NCBI GenBank assembly: GCA_016699535.1
Contig: CP064980.1
Coordinates: forward strand, 3,954,872 to 4,018,871
Direction: 5' to 3'
Length of the DNA: 64,000 bases
Source of the DNA: Myxococcales bacterium
Lineage (GTDB): Bacteria; Myxococcota_A; Polyangia; Polyangiales; GCA-016699535
Shown piece by piece: positions 25,674 through 34,866 of this stretch (the first letter of the stretch is position 1; every line of letters starts with the position of its first letter). Below the pieces are notes generated by a model. The model was not told where the DNA came from and searched no databases. It saw nothing but the letters and a program-made list of their open reading frames with translations. Both the position numbers and the translations under genes were made by a program.

Positions 25674-27309
25674 AGTAGTCCTCGGGGGCCTGGTATCCAA
25701 GCAAATGCATGAGTGTCGCTGCAATATTTGCAAGACCAGGATGTTTGACATCGGGATTCATCTTTAAATCTTTGGCTTTTGTCCATACATAAAAGGGAAC
25801 GGGATTAAGGGTGTGGCTTGTCTTACCAATAGGACGACCCTCTTCATTCAATTTTACTTTGCCTGTTTTTTTGTTGACTTCAAACATCTCTTCAACGTTA
25901 CCGTGATCGGCTGTAACAATAATTGCGCCATTCATTGCTTCGATCTCTTTGCAGAGACGCGCTATCTGAAGATCCACTGCTTCCATGGAGACAATGGCGG
26001 GTTCTAGTTCTCCTGTGTGACCAACCATATCGCCATTTGCAAGGTTCATTCGCACGTGGCGAAATGATTTGCCGCGCATTTCGTCAATAACTGCATCGGT
26101 GATTTCAGCAGCCTTCATCCAAGGTCGTTGCTCAAAAGGTCTAAGATCGCTTGGGACTTCGACGTATGTCTCATAAGCAGCATCAAACATCCCACTACGG
26201 TTTCCGTTCCAGAAATAAGTGACGTGACCAAATTTCTGAGTTTCACTCACCGCAAGTTGAGTGATTTGATTGCGCGCAAAATACTCACCCGACGTACGAG
26301 AAATAGCGGGTGGCTCCACAAGATAGTGAGGAGGGATCTCCAAATCGCCATCGTATTGCACCATGCCCGCATACATTGTTTTGGGAAAGCGTTCTCGGTC
26401 AAACTCGCTGAAAGAATCTTCGGTAAATGCACGACTAATTTCAATAGCGCGATCACCACGAAAGTTAAACATAATAACAGCATCGTTCGTTTCGACCGGA
26501 CCAATGGGCTTTCCACTCTCGTCGCAAATCGCAAAAGCCGGAAGTTGTTGATCGGAAATCTCCGGTGATTTTTCGCGAAAAGCCTTAATCGCATCGGATG
26601 CAGAGCGAAAACATTCTGCTTTGCCAAGAACGTGAGCATCCCATCCCTGTTTCACGACCTGCCAGTTTGCGTTGTAGCGGTCCATGGTAGTCACCATGCG
26701 TCCCCCTCCCGATGCAATCCGATAGTCGAGTGTGGATGTTTGGTTGATGGTCGCTACCAGTGTTTCCAACCGATCGACGTATTCTAGCGCACTTCGATCC
26801 GGCACATCACGGCCATCCAACAAGACATGAATCCGAACACGAGGCACCTTTTCCTTAGCGGCTTGCTCCAACATCGCCTCAAGATGAGCAATATGACTGT
26901 GCACATTTCCATCGGAAAGTAGACCGAGAAAATGCAAAGTCGCATTGCTTTTCTTGCTTTGCTCAATCAAAGCTTTCCAGGTTTTCCCTTCGTAGATGAC
27001 GCCCTGCGCAATTGCTTCGGCAGCCAACTTAGCGCCCTGTGAAAAAATCCGTCCGGCGCCCATGGCATTGTGGCCAACCTCACTGTTGCCCATGTCTTCA
27101 TCGCTCGGCATGCCGACCGCGGTGCCATGAGCATTAAGTTCGGTACGCAAGGTCCCCTGCGCTAAGCGATCAAGCGTCGGCGTGCGTGCGATTGAAAACG
27201 CATTGCCGGGATTGGCTGGGGCTAAGCCTACCCCGTCCATGATGCAAATCAGGACAGGTCCAGCTACCCCAGAAAATGTTGGATGTTTTTTTAGCTCCCA
27301 TTCAGTCAT
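25654..27309 (-). CDS. gpmI: 2,3-bisphosphoglycerate-independent phosphoglycerate mutase
   Basis: 551 residues, at the long end of the family. The metal site M-D-G-V-G-L near residue 24, the catalytic Ser in M-G-N-S-E-V-G-H-N, V-L-L-D-G-R-D-V, and T-A-D-H-G-N near 455 are all present. It interconverts 3- and 2-phosphoglycerate in glycolysis using two Mn ions. It lies upstream of the M16 pair on the same strand, perhaps by chance. Confidence 0.96.
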   Translation of the reverse strand: MTEWELKKHPTFSGVAGPVLICIMDGVGLAPANPGNAFSIARTPTLDRLAQGTLRTELNAHGTAVGMPSDEDMGNSEVGHNAMGAGRIFSQGAKLAAEAIAQGVIYEGKTWKALIEQSKKSNATLHFLGLLSDGNVHSHIAHLEAMLEQAAKEKVPRVRIHVLLDGRDVPDRSALEYVDRLETLVATINQTSTLDYRIASGGGRMVTTMDRYNANWQVVKQGWDAHVLGKAECFRSASDAIKAFREKSPEISDQQLPAFAICDESGKPIGPVETNDAVIMFNFRGDRAIEISRAFTEDSFSEFDRERFPKTMYAGMVQYDGDLEIPPHYLVEPPAISRTSGEYFARNQITQLAVSETQKFGHVTYFWNGNRSGMFDAAYETYVEVPSDLRPFEQRPWMKAAEITDAVIDEMRGKSFRHVRMNLANGDMVGHTGELEPAIVSMEAVDLQIARLCKEIEAMNGAIIVTADHGNVEEMFEVNKKTGKVKLNEEGRPIGKTSHTLNPVPFYVWTKAKDLKMNPDVKHPGLANIAATLMHLLGYQAPEDYCESLLR

Positions 27310-27426
27310 GAAGCGCTTTTACTCCTTTCAGCCCGCTATGAATAGACCAGTGAATATCAGACATACCCATAAAAGCTCATTAAAACCCATTTCAAATGCG
27401 GTCTGCTTCGAGTATGGATAAGCACT

Positions 27427-28371
27427 ATGCCTGAAATTTCTACCTCAGCTCCCTCCGTCGTTGTCCCGGGAAACCTGGACGGCGTACACCGTGGGCACCA
27501 GGCGCTTATCGAACACGCGTCGTCCATCGCTCGCAGCAACCAACTCTGTGTTGTAGCGCTAACTTTCGAGCCTCATCCTGCCCAGTTTTTCGCTCCAGAC
27601 CGTGCACCCGCTCCTTTGTGCACGCTGGAGCGTAAGAGCAAGCTTTTGAAAGCCTATGGAGTGGATACTGTCCACGTTGCTAACTTTGATCGAGCTTTTT
27701 CTGAACTTAGCCCTGAAAGTTTCATCGAATCGGTGTTGATCAAACAACTAAACGCGCAGGCTATCGTACCCGGAAAGAATTTTCATTTTGGCAAGAATCG
27801 AGCAGGCAACACTGAAGTCTTGGTTCATCTTGGAAAAAAGTATGGACTCAAGGGTGATGCAGTTAGCCATGTTTCGTTGGGCGAAGAAGTGATTTCTTCA
27901 ACACGTATTCGCGAATGCTTAAAAAGCACTAGAGTCGCCGAAGCATCCCAATTGATGGCTCGCGCATATGACATCGAAGGCATCGTTACCCAGGGCAAAC
28001 AAATCGGCAGAACGCTTGGCTTTCCAACAGCAAACCTCGACGAGATCCAGACCTTGGTCCCATCCCAAGGAGTCTACCTTATCGCTGCATATCTTCCCGG
28101 CGATACTCAAAAGACCATACGTTTCGGGGTATGCAATATTGGCTCACGACCCACCCTCAATACCGGTAAAGCTATCGAAACGCACCTATTCGACGAAAAT
28201 ATTGATCTTTACGGTCGTACACTTCGTATTGCGTTTCTGGAGCATTTACGAGACGAGCAACGTTTTGAACATGTCGATGCTCTTAAGGCACAAATCGCAA
28301 AAGATGTGGAAAAGGCAAAAGTCATGCTGAGCTCGGTTTCGCCTCATCTTTGGAGCCTTTTGAGCAGGTAG
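27427..28371 (+). CDS. ribF: Bifunctional riboflavin kinase / FAD synthetase
   Basis: 314 residues. The N-terminal adenylyltransferase has G-N-L-D-G-V-H-R-G-H (HxGH) and I-S-S-T-R-I-R. The C-terminal kinase domain has G-R-T-L-G-F-P-T-A-N and N-I-G-S-R-P-T. It makes FMN and FAD from riboflavin. It is divergent from gpmI, and no rib operon is nearby. The N-terminus is slightly short but starts at a normal strand. Confidence 0.95.
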   Translation: MPEISTSAPSVVVPGNLDGVHRGHQALIEHASSIARSNQLCVVALTFEPHPAQFFAPDRAPAPLCTLERKSKLLKAYGVDTVHVANFDRAFSELSPESFIESVLIKQLNAQAIVPGKNFHFGKNRAGNTEVLVHLGKKYGLKGDAVSHVSLGEEVISSTRIRECLKSTRVAEASQLMARAYDIEGIVTQGKQIGRTLGFPTANLDEIQTLVPSQGVYLIAAYLPGDTQKTIRFGVCNIGSRPTLNTGKAIETHLFDENIDLYGRTLRIAFLEHLRDEQRFEHVDALKAQIAKDVEKAKVMLSSVSPHLWSLLSR

Positions 28372-28497
28372 CAAACCGACGCTTTCTATCGAGGCATCCG
28401 TGCTCAGAGAGACCGTAAGTTGCGTGTATTGGTTGTAGAAAAATAGAAAGTTAAAAAAATTAGCAACTCCACTTACAGACGTTCGATAAGAGCGCTA

Positions 28498-29138
28498 ATG
28501 ACGGTGGCGTGCAGGACAATAGGTACTGGTTTGCTTAGAAGCAGAGCGCTTTATATAGCGTTTTGTTTTTGGCTTCTGTGTCTATGTAGGCTCAGTTTTG
28601 CTCAAGATAACAGCGGTCGCGTGTGTCGCTGCGTCAAATTAGACAAGCCAATGCTCGGTATCGTCACGAGCCATCTGCAGCTGAAGTTGTCTCTGATGCG
28701 ATACGCTATGCTCGCTTGGGTCCCAAATATCTGGATAAGGTACGATCACGTGCCCGCGATGCAGGATGGGTGCCAACGCTACGTCTTGGAGCCAGTCGCG
28801 TCATGGCAAGGGATCTCTCCGAGCAGCAAAGCCTCTCAACGGATAAAACAAATCTTTCGACCGACAATGATCTTCGCCTGGAGGCTTTGCTCGTGTTTGA
28901 TTTTTCTCGCTTTGTTTTTTCATCTCATGAAGTTACGGTTCTCAGTCAAGAACGCATCCGAAATGATGCCCGACATGATTTAGTCCAAAGCATCACAAAG
29001 GCCTACTACGAACGAAGACAACTGCAGATCGAGCGCGACGTCTTCGGAAAACAAGATCTCCAACAGATGATGCGTATCCGGGAACTTGGCGACTACCTGC
29101 ATGCGATGACAGGTGGAAAGTTTTATAGATCACCATAG
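28498..29138 (+). CDS. Exported TolC-like/outer-membrane associated helical protein, frameshifted
   Basis: The first frame gives a good signal peptide (A-L-Y-I-A-F-C-F-W-L-L-C-L-C-R-L-S-F-A-Q). Near 28620-28628 the frame changes; the second continues with I-R-Q-A-N-A-R-Y, R-S-R-A-R-D-A-G-W-V-P-T-L-R-L-G-A and a helix ending in T-K-A-Y-Y-E-R-R-Q-L-Q-I-E. The pattern of long helices plus a short strand resembles periplasmic proteins of myxobacteria distantly related to TolC. Total length is about 213 residues. The exact role is unknown. Confidence 0.6.
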
Positions 29139-29326
29139 AACCTCAGATCCCAGCTCTTTTGGTCGATACCTGAAGCACATTGACAGGCCTGGCGGGCAGT
29201 GTTAAACGCTGCATCTAGAGACCATCTGATTCATACCGATAGAGGATTTCATTTGAAAAAAGCTCAAGTAGTGTTTTTTCAAGTAAAAAACGACCTGAGG
29301 TATGCATGAGATGGCTTCGTGTTATC

Positions 29327-29398
29327 GGGGCTGTAGCTCAGTTGGGAGAGCGCATGACTGGCAGTCATGAGGTCAGGGTTCGACCCCCCTCAGCTCCA
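29327..29398 (+). tRNA. tRNA-Ala, anticodon GGC
   Basis: A cloverleaf folds with acceptor GGGGCTG/CAGCTCC (one G-T pair), D arm GCTC/GAGC, anticodon stem CATGA/TCATG with loop CTGGCAG, and a T arm CAGGG-TTCGACC-CCCCT. Anticodon GGC reads GCC. CCA is not encoded. It is followed by the convergent HAD nucleotidase, and no repeat array lies behind it. Confidence 0.93.
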
Positions 29399-29455
29399 CC
29401 CGGTTGCTTCATAGCTGGTCAGTCGCCTGTAAGCTCGGGAGCGGCTTTTTAGTGG

Positions 29456-30943
29456 CTAACGTTCGTGCGGCATGCGATCACGCGGAGAACGGAAGTAGTG
29501 CATCGGGGAATAGTACCAGAAGCTTGAAACTCGGTCCGTGTACAGACAGGCATATTTTTCTACCTGATCGCCAAAACTGGAAACCTCAGGACCTGACTTT
29601 AGCAGTGAACCCCAAAAAGGATGAAAGGCGCGATCAACTTCTTCTTCAAGCGTGTTGAACTCCTGATCCAAGGCTCGAAAACGAGTTCGCAAGGTTTCCA
29701 CACGTCGTTTTAGAAGCGTGCGACGTGCCTCGAGCGCCGTTTTTTCTGCCGGATCAAGCTCTACTTGATCCAGTTGGCCCAAGGTGTGCCTAAACTGCGT
29801 TTGATGTTCTCGAAGCTCATCATACAAAGCATCGCGCAACAGATCCAAATGATCCATATGGCTAATATCTGCTTCACAACGTTCTAGCGCCCCAAGCTCT
29901 TCGGTCATCTCCTGTAAGATCATGGCAGTGCGCCAGGCGCTTTCTTTTTTAGTACGTAAAACATCACCATAGATGTGATCACCAACGTAAAGCACATCAT
30001 CGCCACCCACACCGGAAAGCTGCTCAAAAAGAGCCACATTGCCTCCCATGTAGATCTTTCCACGTTCCAGCTCTTGAGTTTCGCGCCGCTCACCGTTGGG
30101 GAGAACTTCAAGCAGAGGAGTTCCACCTTCAAAAAACAAAGGCTTTCTTGCAGCACAGATGATCATGTCGAAATAGCTTTTCCACGACGCGTACTCGGGA
30201 ATCTGACCCTCTAACAAATAGGTCATCATCTTTTGCGTGTAGTCCGCTTGAGAATTCGTTAACAGAAAAAGTCGTTTTCCTGAACTGCGCAGTTTATGGA
30301 GCGTACGCGCAAGCAGATCGTCCCGATAAACAAAACGAGGCAAATCCGCGGACACCTCATCCAGGATGCTTCCATCTTGATGAGCAAGATCAATACAAGT
30401 TCGGATGTCTGTAAATAATTTTTCGTAGTCTACGGTATCGTATATTTTATCGAGAGCTTCGACCGCAGCAGAAAACACCGACACTTCACTGAGTGCATAA
30501 AGTGTGTCCACCCAATGGTAACGGGAACTACCTACACGCAAGCGATTGCGATGATAAAGTGAACGGCGCTCCTCCAAGCTTAAGCGATGTAAGCCGTGAT
30601 AGGCCTTTTTCACATATTGGTATCTATCCATCTTAAGGACATGGCCGTATTTTTTATCAATATGCAGTCCTCGAATCGGAAAGTCGGTGCGAAAAGGCAT
30701 CTTGAGCAGTAGCTCTGGATAGCCCTGCTCAACAAGCTTTTTGATCGTCACCTCAATGCTTAGACGATCCATTTCGGCTTGATTGTAGATAGCCAGAGTG
30801 TAATCCATGTCAAAACCGATCATCTGGATCAGGTCAAAACGAAGATTACGATTGCAATAAATCCTATGCGAGCGCGGCGGAGCCAGGGGCGCTCCATAGG
30901 ACATACCCGGAAAATTAAAAACAAGTTGCTCAGTTTGAGGCAT
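29456..30943 (-). CDS. HAD superfamily 5'-nucleotidase (cN-II-like)
   Basis: 495 residues. The HAD catalytic motif D-M-D-Y-T-L is at about residue 45, L-L-T-N-S is motif II, and V-G-D-H-I-Y-G-D-V-L is motif IV. Long inserts and the C-terminal coiled coil match the HAD-IG 5'-nucleotidase family. Members dephosphorylate purine nucleoside monophosphates in the cytoplasm. It stands alone between tRNA-Ala and rpmA. Confidence 0.9.
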   Translation of the reverse strand: MPQTEQLVFNFPGMSYGAPLAPPRSHRIYCNRNLRFDLIQMIGFDMDYTLAIYNQAEMDRLSIEVTIKKLVEQGYPELLLKMPFRTDFPIRGLHIDKKYGHVLKMDRYQYVKKAYHGLHRLSLEERRSLYHRNRLRVGSSRYHWVDTLYALSEVSVFSAAVEALDKIYDTVDYEKLFTDIRTCIDLAHQDGSILDEVSADLPRFVYRDDLLARTLHKLRSSGKRLFLLTNSQADYTQKMMTYLLEGQIPEYASWKSYFDMIICAARKPLFFEGGTPLLEVLPNGERRETQELERGKIYMGGNVALFEQLSGVGGDDVLYVGDHIYGDVLRTKKESAWRTAMILQEMTEELGALERCEADISHMDHLDLLRDALYDELREHQTQFRHTLGQLDQVELDPAEKTALEARRTLLKRRVETLRTRFRALDQEFNTLEEEVDRAFHPFWGSLLKSGPEVSSFGDQVEKYACLYTDRVSSFWYYSPMHYFRSPRDRMPHER

Positions 30944-30969
30944 GTTCTGTCCCGCCGATAGCGGACAAA

Positions 30970-31251
30970 TTAGCCCTCAACACTCAAACGAGGATCATCT
31001 ATGGAATAGACACTAACCTGCTGACGGCGGCGTCCTTTACGCTCAAATCGAACAACACCATCGACACGCGACCACAAGGTAAAGTCCTTACCCGTGCCAA
31101 CGTTGTTACCAGCATGAAAAGTTGATCCAACCTGTCGCACAATGATGCCACCTGCTCGAATTTGCTCACCAGCAAATACTTTCACCCCGCGGTACTGAGG
31201 ATTTGAATCGCGTCCGTTACGGGTTGCGCCTTGTCCCTTCTTATGTGCCAT
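30970..31251 (-). CDS. rpmA: 50S ribosomal protein L27
   Basis: 93 residues. M-A-H-K-K-G-Q-G-A-T-R-N-G-R-D-S at the N-terminus and G-x-T-F-H-A-G-N-N-V-G are diagnostic. No cleavable extension as in Firmicutes. It follows rplU by 12 bp, the usual operon. Confidence 0.97.
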   Translation of the reverse strand: MAHKKGQGATRNGRDSNPQYRGVKVFAGEQIRAGGIIVRQVGSTFHAGNNVGTGKDFTLWSRVDGVVRFERKGRRRQQVSVYSIDDPRLSVEG

Positions 31252-31263
31252 TACAAACCTCTC

Positions 31264-31575
31264 TTAGCCTTTAATATCGGTTACGCGGACGGCCGTATAA
31301 GGCTGCCTGTGGCCTGTCTTACGGCGGTAGCCCTTACGGCGACGCATTTTAAAGATGATGATTTTCTTACCTAAATCTTGAGCAACGATTTCGCCCTTAA
31401 CTTCGGCGCCAGACAAAAGCGGCTGGCCCACTTTGGAGTTGTCGCCGTCGCCGAGCATCAAAACACTGTCAAACTTTACGTTGGCGCCAACTTCACCGCT
31501 AAGGCGATCCATCCGAACGACGTCACCTTTTTCAACACGATATTGTTTGCCGCCAGAGGCAATTACTGCGTACAT
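31264..31575 (-). CDS. rplU: 50S ribosomal protein L21
   Basis: 103 residues from ATG 31575 (M-Y-A-V-I-A-S-G-G-K-Q-Y), which has a GAGG site upstream; a longer frame from a TTG at 31587 is not needed. The C-terminal R-R-K-G-Y-R-R-K-T-G-H-R-Q is typical. rplU-rpmA is a universal pair. Confidence 0.97.
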   Translation of the reverse strand: MYAVIASGGKQYRVEKGDVVRMDRLSGEVGANVKFDSVLMLGDGDNSKVGQPLLSGAEVKGEIVAQDLGKKIIIFKMRRRKGYRRKTGHRQPYTAVRVTDIKG

Positions 31576-31830
31576 GATAAACCTCAACCAAGGGTCGGAA
31601 ATACAAGAGCGGCTATATTACGGACAAATCGCTTTGTCGCAAGCCCAATTACTGCAAAAACGACTTTAGGGCAGAAAAAAGTCTATGCGCCTGTCTTAGA
31701 TAAATTGAAATAAAAACAACAGCTTAGAAAAAAACGTTGAGAAAACACACTGGAGTTGTTCAAGAATCGGGGGCCTGGATGGTGAAATCCATACTCCCCC
31801 GTTTCGATCTGCTCTCATGCAAGAGTCGCT

Positions 31831-32208
31831 CTAAGTAGGCTGGCCCGTTGTGGCTTCTGGTTTGGGTGCCCAAGAATTGCAGTAGCCCTTTGGATTGATA
31901 GTACCTTTAACAACTTGGCAGCTTCCACAACCGCCTTCTTGTGTAGGCGCAACAAACAATGCGCAGTTCGCGCAATTTTTCTGAGCGTCCGGAGAGGAAT
32001 CCACATATTTAAGTGCATTGCGAGTTGCGAGGTCTGCTGGGGCCAAACCTGTGGTGGATGAACAATCAAGTGCTTTGGGAGCCTCAGGAGCAGCAGCACT
32101 ACCCTCTTTTTTGCCGCATGCGCTAAGAACTGACGGCATGAGCAACATCGAGCCACCTGCTACACCACCAAATTGCAATAATCGACGTCGCGTCCATGTT
32201 TTTTTCAT
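31831..32208 (-). CDS. High-potential iron-sulfur protein with Tat signal
   Basis: 125 residues. A twin-arginine signal (T-R-R-R-L-L-Q-F-G-G-V-A-G-G) is followed by an Ala-rich linker. The mature domain has four cluster cysteines spaced C-x2-C-x12-C-x2-C with a further C near the end (K-G-Y-C-N-S-W), matching HiPIPs. Such proteins carry one [4Fe-4S] cluster and shuttle electrons in the periplasm, often to photosynthetic or respiratory complexes. No partner oxidoreductase is adjacent. Confidence 0.88.
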   Translation of the reverse strand: MKKTWTRRRLLQFGGVAGGSMLLMPSVLSACGKKEGSAAAPEAPKALDCSSTTGLAPADLATRNALKYVDSSPDAQKNCANCALFVAPTQEGGCGSCQVVKGTINPKGYCNSWAPKPEATTGQPT

Positions 32209-32407
32209 CGTGACTTCCCTTTCTCTTTTGCGAATTTACAAAGCGTCTTAAAGCTATGGAGAACTTGGTTTCGACTTATAACGCGCTCAGCACTGTTTGT
32301 CTTTATTCCAAAGAAGAGCAGCTGTGGCCGATTGCCGCAGCCGTTCACTATTGACATCCACTTTCAAGAACAGGGTACTTCTTGTTTACTTGCTGAAAAA
32401 AACCGAT

Positions 32408-32839
32408 ATGGTTGAAAGCTGCATGAGCACAGCTAATCCGATCCCCTGGAACAGTCTCTATGAAGCCGCGCGTGCTGCCTTGGACAAAGCCTATGCGCCC
32501 TATTCCTCCTACAAAGTCGGTGCAGCTATCTTTTGCAGTGACGGAACAATCGTAAGTGGCTCGAATGTTGAGAACGCAAGTTACGGCTTGGCTCTTTGCG
32601 CCGAACGAAACGCTATTACCACCGCAGTTCACCAAGGCATCCGACACATTTCGGCAGTCGTCGTAGCCAGCAACGATGCCAACTTTGCCACACCATGTGG
32701 TGCTTGCCGACAAGTGATCAATGAATTTGGCCCAAGTTGCCTCGTACATTGCATCAACAAATCTGGGCAGATTTTTGAAAGCTCCCTTAGCGAATTGCTT
32801 CCTTATGCATTTGGCCCACAAAACCTCGACCCATCCTAA
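32408..32839 (+). CDS. cdd: Cytidine deaminase
   Basis: About 143 residues from ATG 32408; ATG 32423 is an alternative giving 138. Zinc and catalytic motifs C-A-E-R-N-A and T-P-C-G-A-C-R-Q are present, as is A-P-Y-S-S-Y-K-V-G-A-A. It deaminates cytidine and deoxycytidine in pyrimidine salvage. The amidohydrolase gene follows after 38 bp, so a nucleoside-salvage unit is likely. Confidence 0.94.
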   Translation: MVESCMSTANPIPWNSLYEAARAALDKAYAPYSSYKVGAAIFCSDGTIVSGSNVENASYGLALCAERNAITTAVHQGIRHISAVVVASNDANFATPCGACRQVINEFGPSCLVHCINKSGQIFESSLSELLPYAFGPQNLDPS

Positions 32840-32877
32840 AACTCTTCGATAAGTTCACTTTCCTTTCAGCACCACTC

Positions 32878-34221
32878 ATGCCATCAAAACTCGATGTACT
32901 CATCACCAACGCTTTGCTTTTCACCATGGATGCTGACAGACGCATCTTTCGTGGCACGATGGGTATCTCAAAAGGACGTATTGTTTTGCTCTCGTCATCA
33001 CAGCGAGGCAAACTTCCGCCGGCTAAGCAGAACATCGATGCCAAAGGACGCGTTTTGCTTCCTGGTTTCGTTCAGTGCCATATTCACCTTGCTCAAACAC
33101 TGTTTCGAGGTCTTGCCGAAGATCTTCCCTTACTCCATTGGCTGAGCAAACGTATCTGGCCGCTTGAAGCCGCTCATACGGCACGCTCTCTTCAAGCTTC
33201 CGCACAGCTAGGCGTCGCTGAACTATTACTCGGTGGTAGCACCTGTATCCTCGATATGGGAACCGTCCATCATCACAACACAGTCTTTGAGGTCATGGCG
33301 CAAAGTGGCATCCGAGGTTTTTCCGGAAAAGCCATGATGGATCGCGGACGAAACCTTCCTTCTGCTTTGAGAGAGGAAACAGCACATAGCCTTCGACAAA
33401 GCCGAATCCTTTTTGATCGATGGCATGGCTACGATCAGCAACGTTTAGCTTACGCTTTTGCACCTCGTTTCATTCTTTCCTGCAGCTCGGCTCTGCTTAG
33501 AGAAACAGTAAAGCTCGCAACCAATCTTGGCGCTATCATTCATACGCATGCTGCGGAGCATCCTGCTGAACGGCTGGCTGTTCGGCACGCCTTTGGTAAA
33601 GACGATATCGCAGCTTTGCATGATGCAGGCATTTACGGACCCCAAGTGGTCTTAGCCCACGGCGTTCAGCTTCGCCGTGCGGAAATGAAAGCCCTGAGCA
33701 AAACACACACCCGCATCGCGCACTGTCCAAGTGCTAACTTAAAGCTTGCTAGCGGCATCGCTGACCTTTGCGCCTTGCGGTCTAACGGTGTTCTTGTTGG
33801 CCTAGGTGCCGATGGGGCTCCTTGCAATAATCGTCTCGAGATGTGGACAGAAATGCGCGGCGCCGCTTTGCTCGCTAAAATCAAATCCGGCGACCCATCT
33901 GCCCTAAATCCCATGACCATTTTGTCCATGGCTACCATCGAAGGAGCACGTGTTCTTGGCCTCGATGATAAAATAGGCTCACTTGAAGTGGGCAAGGAAG
34001 CGGATTTCATCTTGCTTGACTTGCCGGCCACCACGCATCTTCCCGGACAAGATCTGGCGGCCAATCTAGTTTATGCAGGCAGCTCTTCGGCCGTAAGCGA
34101 TGTCTGGGTAGCCGGAAAGCAGCTCGTCCGAAACCGAAAGCTGCTAAGTCTCGATACCTCAACCCTTAAAACACAAGCCACCACCGAACTAAAAAAGCTA
34201 CTACACCGAAGCCAACTCTAA
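32878..34221 (+). CDS. Amidohydrolase, SAH/MTA or nucleobase deaminase type
   Basis: 447 residues of the ATZ/TRZ amidohydrolase group. Metal ligands are seen as C-H-I-H-L-A-Q (HxH), H-T-H-A-A-E, L-A-H-G-V and G-A-D-G-A-P-C-N-N. The nearest known activities are S-adenosylhomocysteine/5'-methylthioadenosine deaminase, 5'-deoxyadenosine deaminase and guanine deaminase. Cotranscription with cytidine deaminase supports nucleoside salvage. The substrate cannot be fixed from sequence. Confidence 0.85.
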   Translation: MPSKLDVLITNALLFTMDADRRIFRGTMGISKGRIVLLSSSQRGKLPPAKQNIDAKGRVLLPGFVQCHIHLAQTLFRGLAEDLPLLHWLSKRIWPLEAAHTARSLQASAQLGVAELLLGGSTCILDMGTVHHHNTVFEVMAQSGIRGFSGKAMMDRGRNLPSALREETAHSLRQSRILFDRWHGYDQQRLAYAFAPRFILSCSSALLRETVKLATNLGAIIHTHAAEHPAERLAVRHAFGKDDIAALHDAGIYGPQVVLAHGVQLRRAEMKALSKTHTRIAHCPSANLKLASGIADLCALRSNGVLVGLGADGAPCNNRLEMWTEMRGAALLAKIKSGDPSALNPMTILSMATIEGARVLGLDDKIGSLEVGKEADFILLDLPATTHLPGQDLAANLVYAGSSSAVSDVWVAGKQLVRNRKLLSLDTSTLKTQATTELKKLLHRSQL

Positions 34222-34243
34222 AGAGCTTTTTTGTGATGAGCTT

Positions 34244-34324
34244 GCAAAGAGGCGTTGGGTCCCCATGCTCAGACAGTCCTCGCTTCGCTGCGGAACTGCG
34301 CGTGGGAACCCAACGCCTCTTTGC
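34244..34324 (+). repeat. 81 bp hairpin element, copy A
   Basis: GCAAAG plus a unique arm (34244-34260) is perfectly inverted at 34308-34324 (17 bp), with four more pairs after one mismatch. The 37 nt loop contains CAGTCCTCGCTTCGCTGCGG and is the same, but for one base, as the loop of copy B in opposite orientation. It lies downstream of the amidohydrolase. No T tract follows. Confidence 0.85.
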
Positions 34325-34462
34325 CTCAAGACATCAGAGCTAATGATCATCTAGACGCTTTTATAAAACCAGGGACCCACTTTTATTGGACTCGCAATGC
34401 CAACGAAAGGCTACGCCTGTCATGCTCTCGTTAAAAGTCACGCGAAGCATTTAAGTCTTGTT

Positions 34463-34543
34463 GCAAAGTGGAGGCAACCCTTCACGCGCAGTTCCGCAGC
34501 GAAGCGAGGACTGTTTGAGCATGAAGGGTTGCCTCCACTTTGC
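34463..34543 (-). repeat. 81 bp hairpin element, copy B (inverted)
   Basis: A perfect 22 bp inverted repeat (34463-34484 with 34522-34543) encloses a 37 nt loop matching copy A on the other strand at 36 of 37 positions. The stem shares only the outer GCAAAG with copy A; the remaining arm sequence is unrelated yet fully self-complementary. CAAGAC outside the stem is also shared with copy A. Total length is the same 81 bp. The interval between the copies (34,325-34,462) has no gene. Confidence 0.85.
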
Positions 34544-34569
34544 CAGCCGCTTGGCATACACCAAAGGAT

Positions 34570-34860
34570 CTAGCTTGGTTTGGGGCGCCAGCGTAGGAGG
34601 CGTTTGGGCCAAGTGGGTTGGGATTTTGCTTTCTGCTGGACACAGAGTGTTGTCAAAAATTTTTCGGCAATCTTCAAGGCCCACGGCTCCGTGTTTTCGT
34701 GATGCGACAGCTCTACCGTATCCTGCTTGGGACAAAGCATCGCTTCTAGCTTCCACTCGTTTGACGGGGTAAAAAGCTGAACTGCGTATAGCGCGCCATC
34801 TTCTTGGATGGTTTTCAGTGTCAATTGCACACGTATGCCGTGTTCGGGACGCATCAACAC
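34570..34860 (-). CDS. Small conserved-looking protein of unknown function
   Basis: 96 residues starting 6 bp after the stop of the L,D-transpeptidase gene, so translational coupling is likely. Mixed alpha/beta sequence (V-Q-L-T-L-K-T-I-Q-E-D-G-A-L-Y-A-V-Q-L-F) with a basic Pro/Arg tail; no signal peptide. I do not recognise it. It may be an accessory of the upstream gene. Confidence 0.55.
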   Translation of the reverse strand: MLMRPEHGIRVQLTLKTIQEDGALYAVQLFTPSNEWKLEAMLCPKQDTVELSHHENTEPWALKIAEKFLTTLCVQQKAKSQPTWPKRLLRWRPKPS

Positions 34861-34866
34861 ATCGCC

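Noticed and set aside
34244..34543. Integron attC sites
   Set aside because: GTTGGGT/ACCCAAC in copy A looks like core-site sequence, but the order is inverted relative to attC and copy B lacks it.
34244..34543. Ordinary intrinsic terminators for the convergent genes
   Set aside because: Stems are long, but no T tract follows, and the shared 37 nt loop is not explained by termination.
34458..34772. 104-codon plus-strand frame through hairpin copy B
   Set aside because: It reads through the inverted repeat and is antisense to the small unknown gene, without a ribosome site.
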